This document shows, piece after piece, positions 33,806-40,949 of a stretch of DNA of 64,000 bases; within the stretch, counting starts at the first letter, position 1; each line of letters starts with the position of its first letter. The stretch is from Pseudomonas sp. UMAB-08 (GTDB taxonomy: Bacteria > Pseudomonadota > Gammaproteobacteria > Pseudomonadales > Pseudomonadaceae): positions 31,597-95,596 of the forward strand of contig NZ_LT607424.1 of the NCBI RefSeq assembly GCF_900095225.1. The letters are read 5' to 3'. The position numbers and the translations under genes are program-made. Under the pieces are notes generated by a model. That model was given only the letters and a program-made list of their open reading frames with translations, was not told the origin of the DNA and did no database searches.

Positions 33806-34537
33806 CTAAAACCGTGCTCTGGGTGTTGCCACCGGTATCGGATGGGTGCCATCAAGCGGCAGAAACCGGTCTTGCGAGGCATCGTAAGCCAGGATTTCGC
33901 TGGTTTCGATGCTGTAGACCCAACCGTGGATGAACAAGTGACCGCTGGCCATCTTCGACGCCACCGAAGGGTGCGTGCGCAAATGCTGCAACTGGGCGAT
34001 GACGTTTTCCTGGGTCAACACGTGCATGCTTTCTTGCTCGTTGGCGCAATGACAGTTGTCTTCGACCACCGTCTTGGCGACTTCGGCATGCCGCAGCCAC
34101 GCCTTGACCGTGGGCATTTTCTCCAGGGTTTGAGGATTGAGGACGGCGCGCATGGCGCCGCAATCGGAGTGCCCGCAAATGATGATGTGCTGCACGCCCA
34201 AGGCGATGACCGCGTATTCAATGGCGGTGGAAACGCCGCCATTCATCTGGCCGTAAGGTGGCACGACATTCCCGACGTTGCGGGTAACGAACAGGTCGCC
34301 GGGGGCGCTTTGGGTGATCAACTCAGGGACGATGCGTGAATCGGCGCAGGCGATGAACATGGCCCGAGGACGCTGGGCCGTGGCGAGCTTTTTGAAGAGT
34401 TCTTCCTGCTGCGGGAAGATCTCATGACGAAAATGCAAAAAACCGTCAACGATATGCTGAAGCGCTGCCTCGGCATTTTCCGTCTCTGGCGAGGCGCTGG
34501 CCGACGCAGCTGGAGGCTGTTTATCCCTGTCACTCAT
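33806..34537 (-). CDS. Beta-class carbonic anhydrase
   Basis: It interconverts carbon dioxide and bicarbonate. The 243-residue protein carries the zinc site CADSR and HSDCGAM (Cys, Asp-Arg dyad, His and Cys), with the substrate loop VTRNVGNVVPPYG intact. The first 25 residues are a polar Ser/Ala/Glu extension. It leads a two-gene unit with the SulP permease, suggesting coupled bicarbonate uptake and hydration or export of carbon dioxide, which is plausible next to respiratory genes. Confidence 0.93.
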   Translation of the reverse strand: MSDRDKQPPAASASASPETENAEAALQHIVDGFLHFRHEIFPQQEELFKKLATAQRPRAMFIACADSRIVPELITQSAPGDLFVTRNVGNVVPPYGQMNGGVSTAIEYAVIALGVQHIIICGHSDCGAMRAVLNPQTLEKMPTVKAWLRHAEVAKTVVEDNCHCANEQESMHVLTQENVIAQLQHLRTHPSVASKMASGHLFIHGWVYSIETSEILAYDASQDRFLPLDGTHPIPVATPRARF

Positions 34538-34693
34538 GTCTGGTTCTCTCTGACGGATTGATGTGGATTTTCCTGCTGCTCCTGGAACGCGACTGATCAG
34601 TCACTCCAGGGTCGACAGTAGCCGTCCAAGCTTAATTGAAACTTAATATAACGCTCTAGGCCGCGGTTCCCGGGGCCAATGGGGGCTGCCTCA

Positions 34694-35752
34694 CTACAAC
34701 AACGACATCTGCCCCCCTGGTGGACAAAACGCCTCGCAATCCAGATCAAAGCCTTCGCGCCGGTTCAAGCCCAGCCGCTTGATCGCCACACTGTAACGCC
34801 GGGCCAGCAAATCTGCGAATGGTCCTTCACCGCGCATTCGTACGCCAAAACGACTGTCATACACCTCGCCGCCGCGACTCTGTCGAATCAGGCTCATGAC
34901 ATGCGCTGCCCGCTGTGGATAGTGCGCCTGAAGCCACTCCTCGAACAACGGGGCGACCTCCAGCGGTAAACGCAGCATCACGTAGCTTGCGCTCAATGCA
35001 CCGGCCGCTTTGGCTTCGGCCAGCAAGCTTTCCAGCTCACTGTCGTTGATCATCGGGATCATGGGCGCGCACAACACGCCAACGGGAATGCCCGCCTCAC
35101 GCATCACCCGAATCGCCCTCAGCCGCGCCTTGGGCGCCGCCGCACGAGGCTCAAGGATACGTTTGAGCTCATCATCGAGGGTCGTCAGGCTGATAAACAC
35201 CGACACCAGCCGCTGCTTTGCCAACTCGGCGAGCAGATCAAGGTCACGCAGAATCAACGAACCCTTGGTGATGATCGTCACTGGATGACGATAGCGCAAC
35301 AACACGTCCAGGGTCGCGCGGGTGATTTTGTATTCACGCTCAATCGGCTGATAAGGATCGGTATTGGACCCCAGCGTGATCGGCGCGCAGCGGTATCCTG
35401 GCTTGGACAACTGCTGCTCCAACACCGCAGCAGCGTTGGTCTTGGCGATCAGCTTGGTCTCAAAATCCAGCCCCGGCGACATGTCCCAATAGGCGTGGCT
35501 GGGCCGCGCATAACAATAAATACAGCCGTGCTCACAGCCCCGGTAAGGATTGATGGAGCGGTCGAAAGGGATGTCCGGCGAAGTGTTGCGCGTAATAATG
35601 GTTTTCGCCGTCTCGCTACGCACCTCGGTGCCTTGGGTCAGCGGCACTTCCTGATACCAGCCGTCATCCTCCGCGACCGAGCGGTTGGGCGCGAAGCGAT
35701 TGTGTGGATTACTGGCGGTTCCGCGCCCGCGGGGAGGCAGAGCAGTGGACAT
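34694..35752 (-). CDS. PA0069-family radical SAM protein (SplB-like), SOS-linked
   Basis: The 352-residue protein has the radical-SAM iron-sulfur motif C-x3-C-x2-C at Cys73, Cys77 and Cys80 (GCEHGCIYCYARP), then the SAM-binding elements LGSNTDPYQP and TIITKGSLI. It resembles spore photoproduct lyase-type enzymes, which repair DNA lesions. A canonical LexA box lies 17 bases before its ATG, so induction by DNA damage is expected, and the P. aeruginosa homologue PA0069 is reported in the LexA regulon as far as I recall. The substrate is unknown. Confidence 0.9.
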   Translation of the reverse strand: MSTALPPRGRGTASNPHNRFAPNRSVAEDDGWYQEVPLTQGTEVRSETAKTIITRNTSPDIPFDRSINPYRGCEHGCIYCYARPSHAYWDMSPGLDFETKLIAKTNAAAVLEQQLSKPGYRCAPITLGSNTDPYQPIEREYKITRATLDVLLRYRHPVTIITKGSLILRDLDLLAELAKQRLVSVFISLTTLDDELKRILEPRAAAPKARLRAIRVMREAGIPVGVLCAPMIPMINDSELESLLAEAKAAGALSASYVMLRLPLEVAPLFEEWLQAHYPQRAAHVMSLIRQSRGGEVYDSRFGVRMRGEGPFADLLARRYSVAIKRLGLNRREGFDLDCEAFCPPGGQMSLL

Positions 35753-35768
35753 GAGGGCTCTCCAGATA

Positions 35769-35784
35769 CTGTGTATGCATACAG
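35769..35784. promoter_or_regulatory. LexA (SOS) box upstream of the radical SAM gene
   Basis: CTGTGTATGCATACAG matches the CTG-N10-CAG gamma-proteobacterial SOS box with the TA-rich core, extended by flanking complementary bases (AGATA/TATCT) into a longer palindrome. It ends 17 bases from the start codon at 35752, where bound LexA would block transcription. Confidence 0.88.
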
Positions 35785-35848
35785 TATCTGCGATCGACTC
35801 TTTTGCCTAGCACCACCGGGCGAGCGGTTCCCTTCCCACACACATTTA

Positions 35849-37108
35849 TCAACCCGCCTTGCGGATGCTTGCGACATCTTCCGCCTTGACCACGCTGGCC
35901 TGATTCCCCCAACTGCTGCGGATGAAATTGACCACGTCAGCCACTTCCTGGTCCGACAGACGCCAGGCGTAGGCAGGCATGGTGAAGGTCGACGGCGCGG
36001 TATGGGTCGCCGCCAGCGTGCCGCCTTTGAGGACGATGTGAATCAACGAGGTCGCGTCTTCGGACTGCAACACCGGGTTGCCCGCCAGTGCCGGGAACAC
36101 GCGGGTATAGCCATGACCGTCGGTGCGGTGACAGGCGGCACAGTTATCGATGTAGACCGCAGCGCCGGCTTTGCTGTCATCGCCTTTCCACAGCGCTTTG
36201 GCGACCTGCTCATCGTATTGATGGGGCTGATCGTCAGGGTTGTTGGCGGGCAGGGCTTTCAGGTAGCGGGCAATGGCGGTCAAATCTTCATCGCTCATGT
36301 ATTGCATGCTGTGCACGATCACATCGGTCATACCGCCGAACACGGCGCTGTGGTCACTGCGGCCGGTTTTGAGGAATTGCACCAGTTGCGCCTCGGACCA
36401 GCTCCCCAGGCCATCTTTATGATCGCCACGCAGGCTTTTGGCGATCCAGCCTTCAAGCGGTGCGCTGCCGGACAGGAATGTGTTGCCTTCATTCGCGCTC
36501 AAGGCTTTTTCCTGCATGCTGATGGCCCGTGGTGTGTGGCACGCGCCGCAATGGCCAAGGCCTTCAACCAGGTAGGCGCCACGACTGACCACGGCATCTT
36601 GCGCAGCCGGTGCCTGATAGGCCTCGACCTTCGGCGCGAACATCCAGCGCCAGCCCGTCAACGGCCAGCGCATGCTCAATGGCCAAGGGATGTCGACGGC
36701 CTTGTTGTCCTGAGCAACGGGCTCTACACCTTTCATGAAGTACGCGTACAACGCCTGCATGTCGGCTTCGGTCACTCGCGCATACGACGGATACGGCATG
36801 GCGGGGTACAAGGTGCTGCCGCTTTTGGCGACGCCCTGACGCACGGCATTGTCGAAGTCCTCGAAGCTGTAGGCGGCTATGCCGGTCTTGTCCGGGGTGA
36901 TGTTGGTCGAGTAAATCGTGCCAATGGGCGTTTCCATGGGCAGCCCACCGGCGAATGGCTTGCCATCCTTCGCGGTGTGGCAAGCCACGCAGTCACCGGC
37001 ACGCGCCAGGTACTCGCCCTGTTTGATCAACGCCGGGTCCGGGTTATCAACAGCAAAAGCAGGGACGCCGAAACACAGGGCCAAGGTCGCGATAAGCAGA
37101 TTTTTCAT
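35849..37108 (-). CDS. gadC: Gluconate 2-dehydrogenase, trihaem cytochrome c subunit
   Basis: The 419-residue precursor has a signal peptide and three c-type haem sites (CVACH near residue 40, CGACH in the middle, CAACH near 325), the design of cytochrome subunits of membrane-bound flavoprotein dehydrogenases. It passes electrons from the FAD subunit to ubiquinone. I start at ATG 37108 because AAGGAG lies 8 bases upstream; ATG 37114 is too close to that site. The gene is last in the small-FAD-cytochrome operon. The symbol follows the gad naming used for such operons in Pseudomonas. Confidence 0.88.
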   Translation of the reverse strand: MKNLLIATLALCFGVPAFAVDNPDPALIKQGEYLARAGDCVACHTAKDGKPFAGGLPMETPIGTIYSTNITPDKTGIAAYSFEDFDNAVRQGVAKSGSTLYPAMPYPSYARVTEADMQALYAYFMKGVEPVAQDNKAVDIPWPLSMRWPLTGWRWMFAPKVEAYQAPAAQDAVVSRGAYLVEGLGHCGACHTPRAISMQEKALSANEGNTFLSGSAPLEGWIAKSLRGDHKDGLGSWSEAQLVQFLKTGRSDHSAVFGGMTDVIVHSMQYMSDEDLTAIARYLKALPANNPDDQPHQYDEQVAKALWKGDDSKAGAAVYIDNCAACHRTDGHGYTRVFPALAGNPVLQSEDATSLIHIVLKGGTLAATHTAPSTFTMPAYAWRLSDQEVADVVNFIRSSWGNQASVVKAEDVASIRKAG

Positions 37109-37120
37109 GATCATCGCTCC

Positions 37121-38905
37121 TTATGCCTGAACCAGCGGGCCTGGGTTTTTCAGGTACTGCTCGCGAATCGCCTTGGCCGACCAGTAGGTCAGTGCAGCCA
37201 CCAGACCTGTCGGGTTGTAACCAAGACCTTGTGGGAAAGCGGACGCCCCCGGGACGAAAACGTTATGCACGTCCCAGCTCTGCAGGTAGCGATTGATCAC
37301 ACTGGTTTTCGGGTCGGTGCCCATGATCGCGCCACCGTTAAGGTGGGTGGTCTGGTAAGCGGCAGTGTTGAAGTGCTCGCCCACTTTTTTGCCCAGCAAG
37401 GCGATGGCTTTGGGGTTCATGGCTTCGGCAATTTTGCTCATTTTCGAGACCATGAACTGGTTCATCTTGATGTCGTTTTCCTGCCAGTCGAAGGTCATGC
37501 GCAATAAAGGCTGGCCGTAGGCATCGCGGTAGGTCGGATCGAGATCCAGGTAGTTACCCCGGTAGGATTGATGCGCGCCGTGGGCGTCCATCGACACTTG
37601 GTGCGAATAAAAATCGGCGGTGGTGCGCTTCCAGGCGCTGCCCCAGGCTGGCGTGCCCGGCGGGTTGGACGTACCGGCAATCGGCCGGCTGCCCGCCTGG
37701 TTGACCCACATCGGTGAGCCCCCGACGAAACCGTGCGGCCCGTGATCGAAGTTGTCCGCGTTGAAGTCATCAATCGCAACGCCCGCGCCACCCGCACCGA
37801 TGAAGTTGTTGGTGTACACGTCTTTGTCGAAGAACGCCTTGATGGTTGCCATGTTCTGGTAGGCGAAGTTTTTGCCAACCACGCCTTCTCCGGTTTTCGG
37901 GTCGTAAGGCTTGCCGATCCCGGAAAGCAGGAGCATGCGCACGTTATTAAACTGAAACGCACCGAGGATCACCAGATCCGCCGGCTGCTCGATTTCCCGG
38001 CCCTGCGCATCGACGTAGGTCACGCCGGTGGCCTTGGTTTTGCTGCTGTCGAGGTTGATCCGCAGCACATGGGCGTTGGGCCGTAGCTCGAACGTCGGGG
38101 TCTGTTTGAGCGCCGGCAGAATGTTCACGTTGGGCGATGCTTTGGAATACATGTAGCACACGTAACCGCTGCAAAATCCGCAGAAATTGCACGGCCCCAT
38201 CTGCGCGCCATAAGGGTTGGTGTAAGGCCCTGAGGTGTTGGCCGAGGGCAGGTCATACGGCTTGTAGCCCGCGACGCCGGCAGCTGTGTGAAACATCTGC
38301 GCGGAGTAGGTTCTTTTCTGCGGCACCAGTGGGAAATGATCGGAGCGATCAGGTGCATATGGATTGCCACCTTTGCCCTGGCCGACATTTTCGCCCTTGA
38401 CCGTCCACGCCTGACCAGAGGTGCCGAAGACTTTCTCGGCGAAGTCGAAGTGCGGCTCCAGCTCTTCATAGCTGACGCCGAAATCCTGAATGGTCATGTC
38501 CTTGGGGATGAAGCTTTTGCCGTAGCGCTCTTCGTAATGACTGCGCATGCGAAGCTCGATCGGGTCGACCCGAAAATGCACACCGGACCAATGCAAACCC
38601 GCGCCGCCCACACCATTGCCAGGCAGAAACGCACCGAGCTGGCGGTTAGGCAGGGCCACGTCATTGACGCTGTGACGGATGGTCACGGTTTCCTTGGAGA
38701 TGTCCTGGAACAGCTTTTTGCGCACGCTGTAGGTCAGTTCGTCGATCACCTGGGGATAGTTGCCGTCCGGGTAGGTGTCTTGCATCGGTCCGCGTTCAAG
38801 GGCGAGCACATTGAGCCCGGCTTCGGTGAGTTCCTTGGCCATGATTGCGCCGGTCCAGCCAAAGCCGATGATCACTGCATCGACCTTCTTCATGATGGTT
38901 GCCAT
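37121..38905 (-). CDS. gadA: Gluconate 2-dehydrogenase, FAD (GMC-type) subunit
   Basis: This 594-residue catalytic subunit oxidises D-gluconate to 2-ketogluconate in the periplasm. The FAD-binding GFGWTGAIMAKEL motif is near the N-terminus, a GMC-type C-terminal region (HLNGGAIMGTD, then HNVFVPGASAFPQGLG) supplies the active site, and a cysteine cluster (CNFCGFC followed by C) fits the iron-sulfur site known in related sugar dehydrogenases. There is no signal peptide, so export is probably by piggy-back on the Tat-type small subunit. I start at ATG 38905, 2 bases after the small-subunit stop. Other sugar acids remain possible substrates. Confidence 0.88.
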   Translation of the reverse strand: MATIMKKVDAVIIGFGWTGAIMAKELTEAGLNVLALERGPMQDTYPDGNYPQVIDELTYSVRKKLFQDISKETVTIRHSVNDVALPNRQLGAFLPGNGVGGAGLHWSGVHFRVDPIELRMRSHYEERYGKSFIPKDMTIQDFGVSYEELEPHFDFAEKVFGTSGQAWTVKGENVGQGKGGNPYAPDRSDHFPLVPQKRTYSAQMFHTAAGVAGYKPYDLPSANTSGPYTNPYGAQMGPCNFCGFCSGYVCYMYSKASPNVNILPALKQTPTFELRPNAHVLRINLDSSKTKATGVTYVDAQGREIEQPADLVILGAFQFNNVRMLLLSGIGKPYDPKTGEGVVGKNFAYQNMATIKAFFDKDVYTNNFIGAGGAGVAIDDFNADNFDHGPHGFVGGSPMWVNQAGSRPIAGTSNPPGTPAWGSAWKRTTADFYSHQVSMDAHGAHQSYRGNYLDLDPTYRDAYGQPLLRMTFDWQENDIKMNQFMVSKMSKIAEAMNPKAIALLGKKVGEHFNTAAYQTTHLNGGAIMGTDPKTSVINRYLQSWDVHNVFVPGASAFPQGLGYNPTGLVAALTYWSAKAIREQYLKNPGPLVQA

Positions 38906-38907
38906 GC

Positions 38908-39654
38908 TCAAGCCCTCTCGCCGCGAATAGACACTGCCGGGAACGGGTAAGGCTCGTTGCGTTCGACCCAATCCATGAAATCGGCGCGAGCGCCCGGGAA
39001 ACCGACCATGGTCCAGCCGACCAGGCCCTTATTGCCACCGTGGATCGGGTCGCAGAAAAACCCCTCCTTGGTGTTTTGCAGCAACAGATTGAAAAACAGA
39101 CTCGGCGGCACGCTGTCGAACGTCGCCTTGCCTGCTTCCAGCTGCTTGAGTGCCTCGTCCTGCGCAGACGGGCTCAACTCAGCGAAGACCTTGCCGTGTT
39201 GCTGTTTGCACCAGACGTCGCAGGCAGCGATGCCCAGACGGTAGATGTCTTTGGGCACCAGCTTGCTCTGCCAACCCATTTCCTTCGGCGCGTCGGCCAC
39301 GAAAGGCCCTTGCATGAACCACAGCGCACCGTTGGCATACGGCGTGTTCATCTGCCGATCAATGTATTCCGGCGCCCCGGCTTCAAGGGCGCCAGGGCCT
39401 TGTTCGTCATCCGGAATCAGGCGCGCGACCGCCGCATTGATGAAGGCCCATTCTTCAGCCGTGAAATAGCTCGGCTCATACACCTTATTACTGGCAGGGG
39501 CTTCGGGCGGCGGTGTCGCGGTGGTCACGGCCGGTGGTTGAGCCAGCACGACGCTGCTGCCCAGACCGAAGCCCGCACTGGCGACCGTTACCACGGGGAT
39601 CAACGTCAGGGTTTTGCGCAGAAACTCACGCCGCGGATTGTCTTGCTCAGACAT
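38908..39654 (-). CDS. gadB: Gluconate 2-dehydrogenase subunit 3 (gamma, Tat-exported)
   Basis: The 248-residue small subunit begins with a Tat-like signal: RREFLRK followed by a hydrophobic stretch (LIPVVTVASAGFGLGSSVVLA). Its mature part (YFTAEEWAFINAAVARLIPDD, EYIDRQMNTPYANG) matches the gluconate dehydrogenase subunit 3 family, which chaperones the FAD subunit across the membrane. GATGAGG lies 6 bases before ATG 39654. It is the first gene of the operon, with a PtxS-like operator 195 bases upstream. Confidence 0.88.
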   Translation of the reverse strand: MSEQDNPRREFLRKTLTLIPVVTVASAGFGLGSSVVLAQPPAVTTATPPPEAPASNKVYEPSYFTAEEWAFINAAVARLIPDDEQGPGALEAGAPEYIDRQMNTPYANGALWFMQGPFVADAPKEMGWQSKLVPKDIYRLGIAACDVWCKQQHGKVFAELSPSAQDEALKQLEAGKATFDSVPPSLFFNLLLQNTKEGFFCDPIHGGNKGLVGWTMVGFPGARADFMDWVERNEPYPFPAVSIRGERA

Positions 39655-39961
39655 GGGATGCCTCATCTTGCGATCACGGTTAAGGAGCCGCTCTTGGGCG
39701 GCCAGTCTTTTCGGGGCTGTTGGGTCGCACAGACAAGGTGCCACGACTTTAAGTACAGAACGCGCCGGCGAACTTAAGTTACAAATGGTAGCAGGCTAAC
39801 GATAAGAAAAATCGATTCAGCATCAAAAAATCAGATCATTCCGACAAATGAAACCGGTATCAGTCTGCAAATCACAGTTCTTTGACATCTTTCTCACACA
39901 GCGTTGACCCCCAAAACCTCAGTCTCGCCGGTCAACCATGCCCTGTCAGACGGTTCTCCCG
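39655..39961. promoter_or_regulatory. Divergent control region gad operon / phosphatase gene
   Basis: About 300 bases without a gene. It contains the PtxS-like operator at 39849-39862 and, nearer the gad start, two related A/T-rich sites: ACTTTAAGTACA at 39746-39757 and AACTTAAGTTACA at 39771-39783, spaced about 26 bases apart, which could be a second operator pair. Confidence 0.5.
39849..39862. promoter_or_regulatory. PtxS-like operator
   Basis: TGAAACCGGTATCA differs by one base from TGAAACCGGTTTCA, the palindrome bound by the 2-ketogluconate-responsive repressor PtxS in P. putida and P. aeruginosa at gad and kgu promoters. Its place upstream of a gluconate dehydrogenase operon makes the match meaningful. 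Confidence 0.75.
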
Positions 39962-40612
39962 ATGCCTAATAAGCTGCTCCTTACGCTGTGCCTTGCTTTC
40001 ATCGCCCCGCTGCTCGCGCCATTGGCGCAGGCTGACGACGCCACCCCAGGATTGAGCCCACGTCCAACCCAATGGGCGCAATCGATAGACCCTAAATACA
40101 ACCTCTACAAAATGACGCCCACGCTGTATCGCAGCAAGTTGCCTGACGCACAGGCTCTCCCGTTGCTGCAGAAGCTGGGTGTGGTGACCGTGATCGACTT
40201 CCTCAAGGAAAGCGATTCGAGCTGGTTGTCATCGCCAGAAATAACGCAAGTGCAGATCCCGCTGCGAACCGTCCATATCGATGACGCCGACATCCTGACC
40301 TCGCTGCGGGCGATTCAGGCCGCTGAACTCAAAGGTCCGGTATTGATTCACTGCAAACACGGGCTCGACCGCACCGGGATAGTGTCGGCCATGTATCGCG
40401 TGGTCGTGCAGGGGTGGAGCAAGGAGGCCGCGCTGGATGAAATGACCCAAGGCGGTTTTGGCGATATAGCGCAGCTAAAATACGCCATCAAATACCTTAA
40501 AGGTGCCGATGTAGACGCGCTGCGCAGTGCGCTGGCCAGTGGTGCATGCAGCACCAGCCCGTTTGCGATTTGCGCGATGAAAGCGTTGTTCAAGTCCGCT
40601 GGCGCGAACTGA
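39962..40612 (+). CDS. Exported dual-specificity / tyrosine phosphatase-like protein
   Basis: The 216-residue precursor has a signal peptide ending near AQA. The mature protein has the cysteine phosphatase signature HCKHGLDRTG (C-x5-R), preceded by a plausible general acid Asp in the IDDADIL loop. The fold resembles plant/fungal atypical dual-specificity phosphatases, some of which act on inositol phosphates. Substrate and cellular role are unknown; periplasmic location is likely. ATG 39938 is an alternative start that adds 8 residues before the signal. Confidence 0.8.
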   Translation: MPNKLLLTLCLAFIAPLLAPLAQADDATPGLSPRPTQWAQSIDPKYNLYKMTPTLYRSKLPDAQALPLLQKLGVVTVIDFLKESDSSWLSSPEITQVQIPLRTVHIDDADILTSLRAIQAAELKGPVLIHCKHGLDRTGIVSAMYRVVVQGWSKEAALDEMTQGGFGDIAQLKYAIKYLKGADVDALRSALASGACSTSPFAICAMKALFKSAGAN

Positions 40613-40625
40613 GAGATAAAAGCGT

Positions 40626-40656
40626 CTGTAGGCGCTGCCATCGGCAGCGCCTACAG
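40626..40656. repeat. Perfect hairpin between convergent phosphatase and yheV genes
   Basis: Fourteen-base arms beginning CTGTAGGCGCTGCC (40626-40639) and its complement (40643-40656) with a 3-base loop. It is REP-like and can serve as a terminator for both convergent transcripts. Confidence 0.65.
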
Positions 40657-40661
40657 AAAGG

Positions 40662-40949
40662 TCAGCTCGGGTCGACTGGCTTTTTCAGCTTGGGATTAGG
40701 GAAAAACTGCACACCCTGCACCTTTGGATCTGCCGGTTTTACCACCGGTTTGTTAACCCGCGTGCCGAGCTCTTTAGGCACGGACAGCCCCTGCTCGTTG
40801 AGGGTATCGGAGTAACCGCAGCCCACGCATTCGCGGTGAGGGACGTCGTTCTCGCTCCACATCATCAACTTGTCAGGCTCGCTGCACGCCGGGCAGACAG
40901 CCCCGGCGATAAAGCGCCTTTTGGTGATCGTTACCGATGCCTCGGTCAT
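40662..40949 (-). CDS. yheV: YheV family putative zinc-ribbon protein
   Basis: The 95-residue protein contains two C-x2-C pairs (CPAC and CVGC, the latter in HRECVGCGYSDTL) that form a zinc ribbon, followed by a basic, proline-rich tail. Function is unknown. It overlaps prlC by 4 bases (ATGA), an arrangement shared with enterobacterial prlC-adjacent small genes, so it is translated together with the peptidase. Confidence 0.85.
   Translation of the reverse strand: MTEASVTITKRRFIAGAVCPACSEPDKLMMWSENDVPHRECVGCGYSDTLNEQGLSVPKELGTRVNKPVVKPADPKVQGVQFFPNPKLKKPVDPS

Noticed and set aside
35285..37507. A 740-codon open frame on the plus strand
   Set aside because: It lies antisense to the radical SAM and gad cytochrome genes, which have clear families, haem motifs and ribosome sites. 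Long antisense frames are common in GC-rich DNA with strong third-position bias.
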